A DNA stretch of 64,000 nt from an uncultured Pseudomonadota bacterium (GTDB lineage Bacteria; Myxococcota_A; UBA796; SXON01), in contig CAITDR010000566.1 of the NCBI GenBank assembly GCA_903891165.1, positions 21,519-85,518 of the forward strand. Direction: 5' to 3'. The number at the start of each line of letters is the position of its first letter. Position 1 is the stretch's first letter. Below are positions 1 through 9,907 of the stretch, in pieces. The notes beneath the pieces were generated by a model. It saw only the letters and a list, made by a program, of their open reading frames with translations, was not told the DNA's origin and did not search any database. The position numbers and the translations under genes were made by a program.

Positions 1-26
1 GAAGCAGGCCTGAAGGAGACGGTGGC

Positions 27-944
27 ATGGTTTCGATCCTCCTGTTTATGAGCTGTCTGGAGCGGGTCACTGGGGAGGATATTCCTCTGGATCCACGTTT
101 TGCTGCAAGTGGTGCTGCCGACGGTGAGGGCGGTGCGCCGACCACCGGCGGGGGGGCAGGAGAGGGGCAGCCCAACGCCACCGAAGGGCAGCCTACGCCG
201 GCTCCTCCGGCGGGTGATGGTAAACCCACGGGTCCCAATCCCATGGGAGAAGCTCCCTACCGGGATGTAAGTGGAGAAAAGTATACCCTTTCCGGAACGG
301 TGATCGCCACCGACCCCTCGCCGGTGCGTATCGACGTCTGCGAGCCCGATGTGGCTGCGCAGGGCGGTATCAAGCGGGTCGGGGCGGTGAACCTGGGATC
401 TGGGCCGGGTCCCTTCAGCTTCGAGGTACCCACCGAGGTGGAGAGCCTGATCCTCCAGGCCTTCCAGGATCCGCAGAAGGATGGCCCCTCCGAGCAGGAT
501 CCCTACGCTGAGCTGAAGCTGCAGCTGAATGGCTCGGCGCCCGCCCCGGTGGAGCTACGCCTCGAAGTGGGCGCTCGAGGCCGGGCTTCCGGCAGTCCTC
601 AGCCCTCTGCAGGGGCCGGGGGGGATGGCCTCAATTTCCCGGAGGGGCCCAAGGTGGCAATTTCCGGCGAGATCCTCGGTGCCACCTCCCCCAACGTGAT
701 CATCGACGTGTTCCGGCTGGATGCCACCAGTGGCGCGGGGCGCACCTATGCGGGGAAAATCCGACCGGTAGATGGGAAATTTTCCGCAGACTTCCCGGTG
801 GACTACGGTGCGATCGAGCTGGAAGCCTACCAGGATTTGACGGGAGACAGTCGCACCGCGGACGATATTGCAGCGCCCTATTCGCAAAATCCGGTTAGCA
901 TCGGCTCGGTTCCGGTACCCGACATCAAAATTCAATTTCCTTGA
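27..944 (+). CDS. putative lipoprotein, unknown function
   Basis: ORF with short hydrophobic N-terminus and lipobox-like MVSILLFMSC, then a Gly/Pro/Thr-rich linker and two similar beta-rich segments. Confidence 0.7.
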   Translation: MVSILLFMSCLERVTGEDIPLDPRFAASGAADGEGGAPTTGGGAGEGQPNATEGQPTPAPPAGDGKPTGPNPMGEAPYRDVSGEKYTLSGTVIATDPSPVRIDVCEPDVAAQGGIKRVGAVNLGSGPGPFSFEVPTEVESLILQAFQDPQKDGPSEQDPYAELKLQLNGSAPAPVELRLEVGARGRASGSPQPSAGAGGDGLNFPEGPKVAISGEILGATSPNVIIDVFRLDATSGAGRTYAGKIRPVDGKFSADFPVDYGAIELEAYQDLTGDSRTADDIAAPYSQNPVSIGSVPVPDIKIQFP

Positions 945-951
945 GGGTGTG

Positions 952-1305
952 ATGGCCGAAGAGCATGCGATGACCTGGGGCGAGAGCCCGTCTTCCAACG
1001 ACAAGATGCTTTCGACGGTGGCCTGGCTGTTTCCGGGGCCCATCGTGGCCGTCATCATCTACCTGATGTACCAGGATAAGTCGAAGTTCATCAAATACCA
1101 CGCCACCCAGTCCCTGATTCTCTTGGGGATCACCTGGATTTTGGGTGTAGTGATCCTCCCGGTGCTCACGACCATCACCTGCGGCCTGGGCGGAGTTCTC
1201 TACGCACCCCTGGCCTGTGCCTACGCCATCAACATCTATGGCGCCTACCTGTCCTGGACAGGTCAATGGACGGGGCTGCCGGGGATTGCCAACTACGGGC
1301 GCTGA
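952..1305 (+). CDS. DUF4870-like small membrane protein
   Basis: Internal ATG of ORF 868..1305; MLSTVAWLFPGPIVAVIIYLMYQDKSKFIKYHATQSLIL is typical of the DUF4870 family. Confidence 0.7.
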   Translation: MAEEHAMTWGESPSSNDKMLSTVAWLFPGPIVAVIIYLMYQDKSKFIKYHATQSLILLGITWILGVVILPVLTTITCGLGGVLYAPLACAYAINIYGAYLSWTGQWTGLPGIANYGR

Positions 1306-1388
1306 AGGCTCCTTCCGAATGCTCAGGGAGGGTGCAATTTGAAACGGCGCCGCTTCTGGTGTATACCCAGAAGTCGCGCGGAGGCGCC

Positions 1389-3002
1389 ATGTTGGGCATT
1401 CTTCTCAGCTTTTCTCCGGTAATGGCGTCGACACTGGACGCACGGGGCGATCTTGTCTTCTCGGAATTTATGGCTGACACCAGTGCGGGTGGTCAGGTAC
1501 CCGAGTATTACGGTGAGTGGTTTGAGGTGTACAACAACTCAGGCGCCACTCAGGATCTCGCCGGGGTGTCCTTCCAGGTCAGCACCAACGGCGGCCAGGA
1601 CTGGAACAGTTTTGTAGTCCAGGGTACACTTCTGGTGGGTGCCTACGACTACGTCGTCTTCGGGGTCAGCAAGAACCAGGACAGCGCCGTGGCCAAGTGG
1701 AATGGCAACATTCCGGTGGACTACGAGTATAAGTTCTTCGATGTCAGTGTTCCTACCTACCGTTTTGACCTGTCCGCCCCTCAGAGCTGGGTACAGGTCT
1801 ACAACGAAGACGGCGCGGTGATGCTGGACGAGGTGAAGTGGGATCCCTCCTGGGGTGCCATTGGCGACAATGCCTTGTCGGTGGCGGACAATACACTGTC
1901 GGTGGAATGGGCCAATGACTTTGCGGTCAACTGGTGCCTCTCGGACACGCTGATCCAGCCCTCGGGTCTCAAAGGGACGCCGGGCGTGCAGAATGGCGTC
2001 ACCAATGCCTTCTATTGCGCCGCGAGTCCCGGACTCGATGCCGACGGGGATGGCTGGTCCCCTGCCCAGGGCGACTGCAAAGACGACCACGCGGATGTAT
2101 ATCCGGGCGCTGTCGACGCGGGGACGGGAGACCGCTTCAACACCGACGACGACTGTGATGGCGTGCGCGACGACGGCGAGACCGATGACGACGGGGATGG
2201 CTACTCCGAAGTCGGCGGCGACTGCGACGACGAAGACTCCACCACCTACCCCGGCGTACAGGAGATTGTGGACGGGGAGGACGACGACTGCAACGGTTGC
2301 ATCGACGATATCGACGACGACGGAGATAGCTTTTCCGAGTGTCCCGCCATGGTGGACCTGGACGGCGATGGCATCGCGGATGATCCCTGGTACGACTGCG
2401 ACGATGCCAACGCCAACATCAATCCTCGGGAAGCTGACATCCCGTACAATGCCGTGGACGAAGACTGCAGCGGGTTGACCGGCATTCTCGGTGCTCCCTT
2501 TAACCCTGAGGACCTCTGCGACGTGGACGAAGATGGCTTCGGTTCGGTCACGGCGGTCAATCCCAACTACTGCGAAGATCCGCAAAATGTCACCGACTGC
2601 GACGACATCAACCCCGCCATCCACCCGGGTGTAGTAGAGGATCCCGACGACGGTCTGGACAATGATTGCGACGGAGTCATCGATATTCCCGATAGGGATG
2701 AGGATGGCTACACCGAGGATATGGGAGATTGTATGGACATCTCCCAGGCCGACCTGGAAGGGGTTGACGATGCCGCCGCCATCTACGAGCTGGCCCGGTC
2801 GGTGCATCCCGATGCCGACGAGGTCTGCGGGGATCTGGTGGACAACGACTGCAACGGCTTTGCGGACGACCTGCCCTCCTGCCAAAACCCTGCTGCCTAC
2901 GGCATTTTGAGTGGTGGCGGCCTCTGTGCGGTGGCTCCCGACGCGATGCCCGGTTTGGGACTGCTGGTAGGGCTGCTTTTGATCTCTCGTCGGCGCTCCT
3001 GA
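1389..3002 (+). CDS. secreted protein with lamin-tail-like domain, DxDxDGD metal-binding repeats (MopRG-type) and C-terminal TM plus basic sorting-like tail
   Basis: VFSEFMADTS..GEWFEVYNNS (LTD-like); repeated DxDGDGxxxxxGDCDDxDxxxxPGA; ends MPGLGLLVGLLLISRRRS. Confidence 0.8.
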   Translation: MLGILLSFSPVMASTLDARGDLVFSEFMADTSAGGQVPEYYGEWFEVYNNSGATQDLAGVSFQVSTNGGQDWNSFVVQGTLLVGAYDYVVFGVSKNQDSAVAKWNGNIPVDYEYKFFDVSVPTYRFDLSAPQSWVQVYNEDGAVMLDEVKWDPSWGAIGDNALSVADNTLSVEWANDFAVNWCLSDTLIQPSGLKGTPGVQNGVTNAFYCAASPGLDADGDGWSPAQGDCKDDHADVYPGAVDAGTGDRFNTDDDCDGVRDDGETDDDGDGYSEVGGDCDDEDSTTYPGVQEIVDGEDDDCNGCIDDIDDDGDSFSECPAMVDLDGDGIADDPWYDCDDANANINPREADIPYNAVDEDCSGLTGILGAPFNPEDLCDVDEDGFGSVTAVNPNYCEDPQNVTDCDDINPAIHPGVVEDPDDGLDNDCDGVIDIPDRDEDGYTEDMGDCMDISQADLEGVDDAAAIYELARSVHPDADEVCGDLVDNDCNGFADDLPSCQNPAAYGILSGGGLCAVAPDAMPGLGLLVGLLLISRRRS

Positions 3003-3014
3003 GGGAAGAAGAAC

Positions 3015-4838
3015 ATGTTGCTGGCGCTGCTCACCCTCTCCACCTCCGCCTTCGCCCAGAATGCCGAGGATCTGACTATCGACTTCGAGCTGTTCCGTCC
3101 GCAAGCGGACAGCTACGGCTACTCGGTCATCCAGGGAGCCACCACCCTCTCCAACCTGCAATTGGGCGCGGGCTTCTGGATCAACTACGAAAATGATCCG
3201 GTTGTACTTCGCGATGCGGCGGGGAACCGCCTATCGGTGGGGGGCGGCGACGCCTCCAAGGACAGCGGCGACGGCTTTGTGGAACATCGGATCACCGCCA
3301 ACATCCAGGCGGGCATGGGCTTCACGCGCTATGCCAGCTTGAGTGTGGATCTTCCGCTGGTGGTCTCTCAGCAGGCCTGGACCACGGATGCGCTGAACGA
3401 TCCGACCGTGGACCCGTTGCTCGGGCCGTCGGCCGGTCTCGGCGACATTCGCTTGATCCCCAAAGTTGCCATCCTGGACCGCGACAAATTCCCCATCGGC
3501 CTTGCCATTGTGGTGCCGGTAGGTCTGCCCACGGGGGGGGCCTCGGGTTTCCTGGGGGAGAAAAACGTCACCCTGGCCCCCACGGTGGCGGTGGAGTGGT
3601 CCAACGCCTCCATCCGTAGCAAAGACTACATGATTCGCGCGGCGGCCAACGTCGGCTATCTGGTGCGCACGAACGAAGCGCGGGTACGCGATACGCGGCT
3701 GGGAAGTTCTGTAATGTACGGATTGGGGGTGGGTGTACACCCCATTACGCCCTTGGAGATCAACCTGGAATTCCACGGGCAGTCCTATGGCGGGCGTGCC
3801 TCGCAGAATCCGGCTGAGCTGTTGCTGGGTGCGAAGATTTTTGCGGGAGAGGTGGTGGTGGTCAACGTCGGTGGTGGGCTCGGCCTGCTCTCCGGCGTCG
3901 GTTCTCCCGACGCACGTGTGTATGCGGGACTACAGTTCATTCCGAATTTCGATCCGGCCATGCGTGACTCTGATGGGGACGACATCACCGATGGCACCGA
4001 CGGCTGTCCCAAGGACCAGGAGGATATGGACGGCTACCAGGATACCGATGGTTGCCCCGAGCTGGACAACGATGCCGACGGTCGCGAGGATGCCGTGGAC
4101 AAGTGCCCCGACGATCCCGAGGACGACGACGGCTACATGGACAACGATGGCTGTCCCGATGCCGACAACGACAAAGATGGCGTAGGCGACGACATGGACC
4201 GCTGTCCGGACGAGGCGGAGATCGTCAACAACTACATGGACGAGGACGGCTGCCCGGACAGCAGCGATACCGACGGCGACGGCTATGCCGACGACGTGGA
4301 TCGCTGTCCCTATGACGCCGAGGATAAGGACAAGTTTGAAGACCAGGATGGCTGCCCCGAGTTGGACAACGACGGCGACGCAATTCCCGACGCCGTGGAT
4401 CAGTGCCCCAACCAGCGTGAGGTCTACAACAACGTCACCGATGAAGATGGCTGTCCCGACGACTCCTCCCGTGTTGTGGTGGAGGCAAGCCAGATTCGCA
4501 TCAACGATGTGATCTTCTTTGATGCGGGCAAGGCGACGATCCAGCAGCGCAGCTACGATCTGCTCAATGAGATCGCGGCGGTGGTGGTGGCGCACCCGGA
4601 GATCAAAAAAATCCGCGTGGAAGGCCATACGGACTCCGATGGCAACGATCTTGCCAACCTCAAGCTCTCGCAGGCGCGTGCCGAGTCGGTACGGGCCTAC
4701 CTGGTCAGCAAGGGGGTCGAGGCCGAGCGCCTGGATCCTGCGGGCTTCGGCGAAGCGCGGCCCATCGCCGACAACAAGAGCAGCGATGGAAAAGCGAAAA
4801 ACCGGCGTGTAGAGTTCGTGATCGTCGAACGTCAGTAG
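3015..4838 (+). CDS. OmpA-family outer membrane protein with thrombospondin type-3-like repeats
   Basis: Signal peptide, beta-barrel-like N-half, DxDGDGxxDxxDxCPxxxED repeats, C-terminal OmpA/MotB domain (IRVEGHTDSDGNDLANLKLSQARAESVRAYLVSKGV). Confidence 0.88.
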   Translation: MLLALLTLSTSAFAQNAEDLTIDFELFRPQADSYGYSVIQGATTLSNLQLGAGFWINYENDPVVLRDAAGNRLSVGGGDASKDSGDGFVEHRITANIQAGMGFTRYASLSVDLPLVVSQQAWTTDALNDPTVDPLLGPSAGLGDIRLIPKVAILDRDKFPIGLAIVVPVGLPTGGASGFLGEKNVTLAPTVAVEWSNASIRSKDYMIRAAANVGYLVRTNEARVRDTRLGSSVMYGLGVGVHPITPLEINLEFHGQSYGGRASQNPAELLLGAKIFAGEVVVVNVGGGLGLLSGVGSPDARVYAGLQFIPNFDPAMRDSDGDDITDGTDGCPKDQEDMDGYQDTDGCPELDNDADGREDAVDKCPDDPEDDDGYMDNDGCPDADNDKDGVGDDMDRCPDEAEIVNNYMDEDGCPDSSDTDGDGYADDVDRCPYDAEDKDKFEDQDGCPELDNDGDAIPDAVDQCPNQREVYNNVTDEDGCPDDSSRVVVEASQIRINDVIFFDAGKATIQQRSYDLLNEIAAVVVAHPEIKKIRVEGHTDSDGNDLANLKLSQARAESVRAYLVSKGVEAERLDPAGFGEARPIADNKSSDGKAKNRRVEFVIVERQ

Positions 4839-4911
4839 TTTTGCAAGGGGATGTCCGCGCCAGCGGCCCGCCAAAGGCGCGGATCGCCCCCTTCTGGGAT
4901 AGACTGCGATT

Positions 4912-7029
4912 ATGCTGGGAATGATCAGTCTGGTTCTGGGCGGGGGCACTGCTTTTCTGGGCGATACCCCCCTCTACGCCGGGGAAAAGAACGCGATCCA
5001 CCTGTACTATGTGGTCGGCCCCGAGGGCATGGCCGTCGGGGATCAGATCCGCATTCTTGATCCGGTCTTCCACGGGGTCCGCTGGAATCGCTGGGGGAAC
5101 CTTCTGCTGGATCCGACAGCCTGTACGCCGGCAAAGGAACAGGATTTCTCCGATCCCGAGGCGTCGCGCGGGCTGATTTCCGTCGCCACCGACGGCAGCG
5201 CTCAGCTCCTTCTGGGCCGCACGGTCTCGGTCGACGGCGGTAGCTCGCTGGTAAATGCCTACACCCTGGTGGAGCTGGTCGATGGTCAGCTGCAGCCGGG
5301 GGAGGTGATCGAGGTGATCCTGGGGGACAACCGCGAGAATTCTGACTGCGGCCAGCAGCTTCCCGGCCACGCCTGGCGTCAGGTCAGCCTTGTGGTGGAT
5401 GAGCAGCTGGGGGGCGGGGGATGGCTTCCGCTGGCGGAAAGCCCCACTTTTGACATCCTCCCGCTGCCGGAGCTGGTGCGGCTCTCTGTCTATGTGCCCT
5501 CACAGGTGCAGGTGGGGCAGCCGTTTACGGTGAAAGTGTCACCCATGGATCGGCGTGGGAACCCGCTGCGCACCTGGACGGGGCGGGTGGAGCTGAGCGC
5601 GGACTATGGGGGAGGTAGTTGGACCTTTGGACCGGATGATCAGGGTTTTCACGACTTTTCTGTCCGTATTGACAGCCCCGGTGTCCACCGCATCTCTCTG
5701 AGTGCGGATTCCCTCTCTGGTCGCTCCAACCCAGTGGAAGTAGTGGAGGAACTTCCTCCTCTTCGGACATTTTGGGGAGACCTTCATGTACACCAGGGTC
5801 ACGACTATTTGGAGGATGGGGAGTCTATCGACGAGAACATCTTCTATGCCCGCGACATCGTAGGTCTGGATTTTGTTACTGAGGCGATGAAGGCCGATCC
5901 GGACTGCCTGGAAAGTGTGGCCCTCTGGGAGCACCTGAAAGAGCAATGTCGTACCCAGAGTGTGGACGACCAATTTATCTATTTTCAAGGTTTTGAGTGG
6001 ATGGGAACCCACTTCGATAACCAGACGGGCCACCACAATTTTTATGTGGACAGCTGTGAAGTGGACCGCCCCGCCTACGCCAGCGATGAGACGACGGGGG
6101 GCATCGACGACTTCGGCACCGGTGGGGGGCCCTATGAGTGGGCAGAGACGATGGCCCAGCAGGGTTTTCGCACGGTGATCGTGCCGCATGCCACCCGCTA
6201 CACCACCTTTGCCTGGACCGGCGACTCCATCAACAACACCTATCGCCGCGCCGCCGAAGTGTACTCGGGCTGGGGGATCTCCATCGAGCCCTTCGGCCAG
6301 CGCGGCAGCGTGGTGGACGGCCTGAATTCGGGAAATCGGATGGGCTTTCTTGCTGCATCCGACAGCCACAATGGCTGGGCCACCAACCCGGTAGCGGAAT
6401 ACGACAATACGCCGGGTGTAGCTGCATTTCTGGCCCCCCGCCTGGGCCGAAGTGAGCTGATGGACGCCCTGCAGGCGCGACGCAGCTACGCCACGACGGG
6501 CGCACGGATCTTGATGCACGCCACCATCCAGGATGGAGGCGAGGAAGTTTTGATGGGCAGTCAGTACATGGCGCAGGCACCGACCTTATTCTGGGAGGCC
6601 CACGGGACCGACGTGATCGGGTTGGTGCGGGTGGTAGCCTTGCCCATCGAGGAGGATGCCGAGGCGGTGGAGGTCTGCCGGGTCAATCCGGGCACGGAAG
6701 ATGCAAGTGGAAGCTGCGAAATCCCTTGGGATGGCACGCAGGAAACGGCGGTATGGGTGCAGCTGACCCAGGAAGACGGCCAGCAGGCCTGGGCCTCGCC
6801 CTGGTGGCTGTCGGTGGACTGCAAAGGGGAGGGGGTCACCGATCCCCTGGGCCGCTGTGCGCCCGTGGACTCGGCGCCGGAGAGCGGAGCTGTTGATTCA
6901 ACCCCCAAGGATAGCAAACCAGAAGCTCCTGATCCCCGCTGTGGCTGCGGAGAGGGTTCGGCGTTGTTGCTGGTTGCCCTGGGGTGGGGATGGAGGAAGA
7001 GAAGGAAAGTAGCGGATAAGTCAGCGTGA
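4912..7029 (+). CDS. DUF3604-type (PHP-like) secreted protein with C-terminal sorting-like tail
   Basis: FWGDLHVHQGHDYLEDGESIDENIFYARDIVGLDFVTEA, GFLAASDSHNG; C-terminal CGCGEGSALLLVALGWGWRKRRK. Confidence 0.75.
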   Translation: MLGMISLVLGGGTAFLGDTPLYAGEKNAIHLYYVVGPEGMAVGDQIRILDPVFHGVRWNRWGNLLLDPTACTPAKEQDFSDPEASRGLISVATDGSAQLLLGRTVSVDGGSSLVNAYTLVELVDGQLQPGEVIEVILGDNRENSDCGQQLPGHAWRQVSLVVDEQLGGGGWLPLAESPTFDILPLPELVRLSVYVPSQVQVGQPFTVKVSPMDRRGNPLRTWTGRVELSADYGGGSWTFGPDDQGFHDFSVRIDSPGVHRISLSADSLSGRSNPVEVVEELPPLRTFWGDLHVHQGHDYLEDGESIDENIFYARDIVGLDFVTEAMKADPDCLESVALWEHLKEQCRTQSVDDQFIYFQGFEWMGTHFDNQTGHHNFYVDSCEVDRPAYASDETTGGIDDFGTGGGPYEWAETMAQQGFRTVIVPHATRYTTFAWTGDSINNTYRRAAEVYSGWGISIEPFGQRGSVVDGLNSGNRMGFLAASDSHNGWATNPVAEYDNTPGVAAFLAPRLGRSELMDALQARRSYATTGARILMHATIQDGGEEVLMGSQYMAQAPTLFWEAHGTDVIGLVRVVALPIEEDAEAVEVCRVNPGTEDASGSCEIPWDGTQETAVWVQLTQEDGQQAWASPWWLSVDCKGEGVTDPLGRCAPVDSAPESGAVDSTPKDSKPEAPDPRCGCGEGSALLLVALGWGWRKRRKVADKSA

Positions 7030-7046
7030 CTCATTCCAGAGTCACG
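7025..7046. repeat. 22-bp interrupted palindrome CGTGACTC-ATTCCA-GAGTCACG (copy A)
   Basis: Read directly; lies between convergent ORFs and contains the TGA stop of 4912..7029. Confidence 0.9.
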
Positions 7047-7053
7047 TCGTAAG

Positions 7054-8574
7054 CTATCGAAACACGGTAACCCGGTAGGCGCCGCTCACCGCCCCTTCTT
7101 TCAAAAAGGGTGCTTCGGCTACCGCAAGGCGCAGGCCCTCCGGGGCATAGGCAGGCCGGAAGAAGGCCGGACCTTCCGTGGGGCAGAGAGCGCGGATAGT
7201 TCCGCTTTCACGCTCCAGAACCACGGCACCGTACAGATCGGTGCGGGTGTCGGTGGAGCGGGCGCCCGCCGCGGCCAGCAGCTCCCGCCCGTCGGGGGAG
7301 GGGAGCAGGCCGACCAGGGCGTGGTCCAGCTGGCGGCTCCAGAGCTTTTTGCCGTCCCGGTCGTAGGCGTGGACGCTGTTCTGGGCCGGGTGTGCCGCGG
7401 GGGGGCGGGCCATGGGGTCGCTGCTGCCGAAGGGGATGGTGGTCTCTGTGGTGAGGAGATAGCTGTTGTCCTGGTACAAGGTTGCAAAACCTACACCAGC
7501 GGCGATGGGTACTCCTTTACTTAGCTGCGGTACACCCGGACTGAGCACCGCCACATCCTGCCCGTCGCGGTCCAGCAGAAAAGCCCGACCGTCCCCGAGC
7601 CCGGCCACCAGCCGATCCTGGCCCAGCCCCAGGCCCTCCCAGATGAAGACGCTCTGGAAATAGGGCTTCAAGACGTCAAAACGACGACCCCAGCGCATGC
7701 CCAGCGGATCCAGAGAGAACAGTGCGATGCCCCCAATGGGCAGCCCGGCGGGGTCCGGTCCGTCGGCAGAGCGGGAAATGGAGACCAGCAATTGAGAGCC
7801 AGAGACCACGGGATGGAGCATCACCGCATCGGCAGGGCCGGAAGGTGGCCAGGCTTCCAGAAGCTCACCGTCGGCGCGCAGGTGGTAGAGGCGGGACCGG
7901 TTCTGGCGGCCCTTGCCCGCGGGCGTCCATCCGTGGGCACCGACCACCAACAGGCTTTGATCCTCCAAAAGCTGGAGGCTGTAGACACCGGGCAGGTTGT
8001 AGACGCCGTAGGCATCCTCCGGCGGAGGCATGGGGCTGCTCTCCAGATCCTCGGCCAACCGCCGGCTCCATTTTTGTTCGAGGCTGGTCGAATCCAAGGC
8101 GACGACCATCGCATCTGGAGACTGCTCGCCGTAGTAGAGCGTCTGGCCATCCGCACTCCACAAGAGCTGCTTCACCATGCCCTCGGACAGCTTCTTCTCC
8201 ACCAGGGGCTTTCCGTTCCAACCATCCACAATCCGCAGCAGACCTCCAAAACTACCAATGGCGAGGCGCTGCCCGTCGGGCGAAAAGGCCAGGGCGGCGT
8301 CGGGAGCGGGGGCGCCCAGCGACACCAGGCGACTCTGGTCCTCCAGGGTGACCTGGAAAATCGGCCGACAATCTGCCATTAGCGGCGTGGGCAGGCCTTT
8401 GAGCGCGGGGATCTGCTCCCAGGGGCCTTCGGCCAAAACCCGACCATCTGCAAGGATCTTCCCCGGATTCCCGGCGGGGAGTAGGGCACCGTCGCGCAAG
8501 AAGATGGGATCGGCCGCAGGCGGAGGGGGGAGGGGAGCATCCTCCGTACATGCCCAGAGCAACAACAGCATCAT
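7054..8574 (-). CDS. beta-propeller (WD40/PQQ-like) lipoprotein
   Basis: MMLLLLWACTED lipobox; repeated blade-like segments (ALAFSPDGQRLAIGSFGGLLRIVDGWNG; LLWSADGQTLYYGEQSPDAMVVALDS). Confidence 0.7.
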   Translation of the reverse strand: MMLLLLWACTEDAPLPPPPAADPIFLRDGALLPAGNPGKILADGRVLAEGPWEQIPALKGLPTPLMADCRPIFQVTLEDQSRLVSLGAPAPDAALAFSPDGQRLAIGSFGGLLRIVDGWNGKPLVEKKLSEGMVKQLLWSADGQTLYYGEQSPDAMVVALDSTSLEQKWSRRLAEDLESSPMPPPEDAYGVYNLPGVYSLQLLEDQSLLVVGAHGWTPAGKGRQNRSRLYHLRADGELLEAWPPSGPADAVMLHPVVSGSQLLVSISRSADGPDPAGLPIGGIALFSLDPLGMRWGRRFDVLKPYFQSVFIWEGLGLGQDRLVAGLGDGRAFLLDRDGQDVAVLSPGVPQLSKGVPIAAGVGFATLYQDNSYLLTTETTIPFGSSDPMARPPAAHPAQNSVHAYDRDGKKLWSRQLDHALVGLLPSPDGRELLAAAGARSTDTRTDLYGAVVLERESGTIRALCPTEGPAFFRPAYAPEGLRLAVAEAPFLKEGAVSGAYRVTVFR

Positions 8575-8834
8575 GGAAGCTCCCATAGCAGAAAAATATC
8601 GTCGCAAGGCAGATTGTCCAGGCGCCCGAGTCTGCAGGCCGAGGTCTGGTCCAGACGCGCCAGCTCCCAGCTCCAGGTGGCGCAGGCATTTTTGAAGTCT
8701 GCCCGGTTGGTGTAGCCCATCGATGCGCTCCATTCCGGACCTTCGGAGCCTACACAGGCGGCGAAAAAATCTTCGGCCGCCGTGCAGTAGTCGGCACAGG
8801 GGTCCGGTGCACATGCCAGAAAAATCAACGCCAT
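8571..8834 (-). CDS. small Cys-rich lipoprotein
   Basis: MALIFLACAPDPCADYCTAAEDFFAACVG; overlaps both neighbours (ATGA with the gene below, 10 bp with the gene above); six Cys besides the lipobox Cys. Confidence 0.6.
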   Translation of the reverse strand: MALIFLACAPDPCADYCTAAEDFFAACVGSEGPEWSASMGYTNRADFKNACATWSWELARLDQTSACRLGRLDNLPCDDIFLLWELP

Positions 8835-9907
8835 GCCAGACTGCTCGGTGGGAGGGCGGTCACCAGCGGCTCGGCAGCATGGCAGGTGGCGGGATCCAAG
8901 GCCACCACCCCCTCCGTGCTGCTGCCGGTGCCAAAGCCGGGACGGATCGCCAACCACAAAAGCCCGTCGGGCCCAAAAGTGGCGTCCGAAACATAGAGGT
9001 TGCCACCCAGGGACTGACTCCGCGTACCGTCGGTCGCGACGCAAGACACATCCCACTGGTAGCCATCGTCGGAGATGACCACCCGGGAGCCGTCTTCCTC
9101 ACTACTTACAAAACCCAGGTTTGCGCCGTAGTCCTCCTCCCTCAAGAGCGGCTCACTCAGCGTGTCGGTGGCGGTGGTGAAGGACTGCACCCAGCCATCC
9201 AGCTCCACCTGCGCGCTGCCCTCGCCAAAGTAGTTGCCGCCGCCAATCAGGAATTGGCCGGGATGGCGGGAGTCCGGGTAGATGCTGGCATTCGGGCTGA
9301 CCTCCCAGTCGGCGATCACCTCCCAGGAGCTGCAGTCCACTTTCAGGAGCCGCCCCAAGCTTTCCGCACGATAGCTGGCGTTCAAGCGGTTCAAAGAAAC
9401 ATAGAGGAAGCCCTCCGGGGAGAGGTAGAGGTCGTCGGCCTCGGGCTCGCCGTCACCATCGTCCCAGGGGCTCAGATCCACCTGACCGGCGGGCTGGCCG
9501 GAAAGACTGTAGAGAGTAAGATAGTTGGCTTCATACAGCGCCACCACGACGCGGTCACCGCAAAAGACCACATCCTGGGGGTTGGTGGCATCACCGGTGC
9601 TGAACTCAGCCTCGGGGCTGCCCAGATCGTCGCCATACATACGCACTGTGTTTTCAGAGGAGCGCCCCAGAACAAACAATTTCCCGTCGGCGGCGGCCAC
9701 GGCGTTGTCGGCAGAGGTCAACAGCACACTGTCGCTCAACTGCCCGGTCCCGTCGTCCCAGAGCGCGAGCGCGCCGGTCTGGTAGTCGGTGGTCGCGATG
9801 GCCAGCTGTGCACCGGCGACCGGACCGCTGTCGTCCTCGGTGGGTGTTTTGGTGGAGTCAGAGTCCGGAACCTTGGGGATACAGGCCAGGAAAGACAGAA
9901 GGATCAT
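8825..9907 (-). CDS. beta-propeller lipoprotein, candidate BtuG-like partner of BtuB
   Basis: MILLSFLAC lipobox, YncE/SMP-30-like repeated strands (VAAADGKLFVLGRSSENTVRMYG; LYLSPEGFLYVSLNRLNAS); start overlaps the btuB stop. Confidence 0.65.
   Translation of the reverse strand: MILLSFLACIPKVPDSDSTKTPTEDDSGPVAGAQLAIATTDYQTGALALWDDGTGQLSDSVLLTSADNAVAAADGKLFVLGRSSENTVRMYGDDLGSPEAEFSTGDATNPQDVVFCGDRVVVALYEANYLTLYSLSGQPAGQVDLSPWDDGDGEPEADDLYLSPEGFLYVSLNRLNASYRAESLGRLLKVDCSSWEVIADWEVSPNASIYPDSRHPGQFLIGGGNYFGEGSAQVELDGWVQSFTTATDTLSEPLLREEDYGANLGFVSSEEDGSRVVISDDGYQWDVSCVATDGTRSQSLGGNLYVSDATFGPDGLLWLAIRPGFGTGSSTEGVVALDPATCHAAEPLVTALPPSSLAWR

Noticed and set aside
2040-2870. Repeated GACGACGGnGATGGCTAC motifs as a DNA repeat element
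   Set aside because: Explained by protein-level metal-binding repeats in a coding gene.
1539-3161. 540-aa minus-strand ORF rich in V/I/G
   Set aside because: Mirror translation of Asp-rich repeats (GAC/GTC) on the plus strand; no independent motifs.
3930-4949. 339-aa minus-strand ORF
   Set aside because: Antisense of TSP3-like/OmpA coding region; V/H/I periodicity is the complement of the D-rich repeats.
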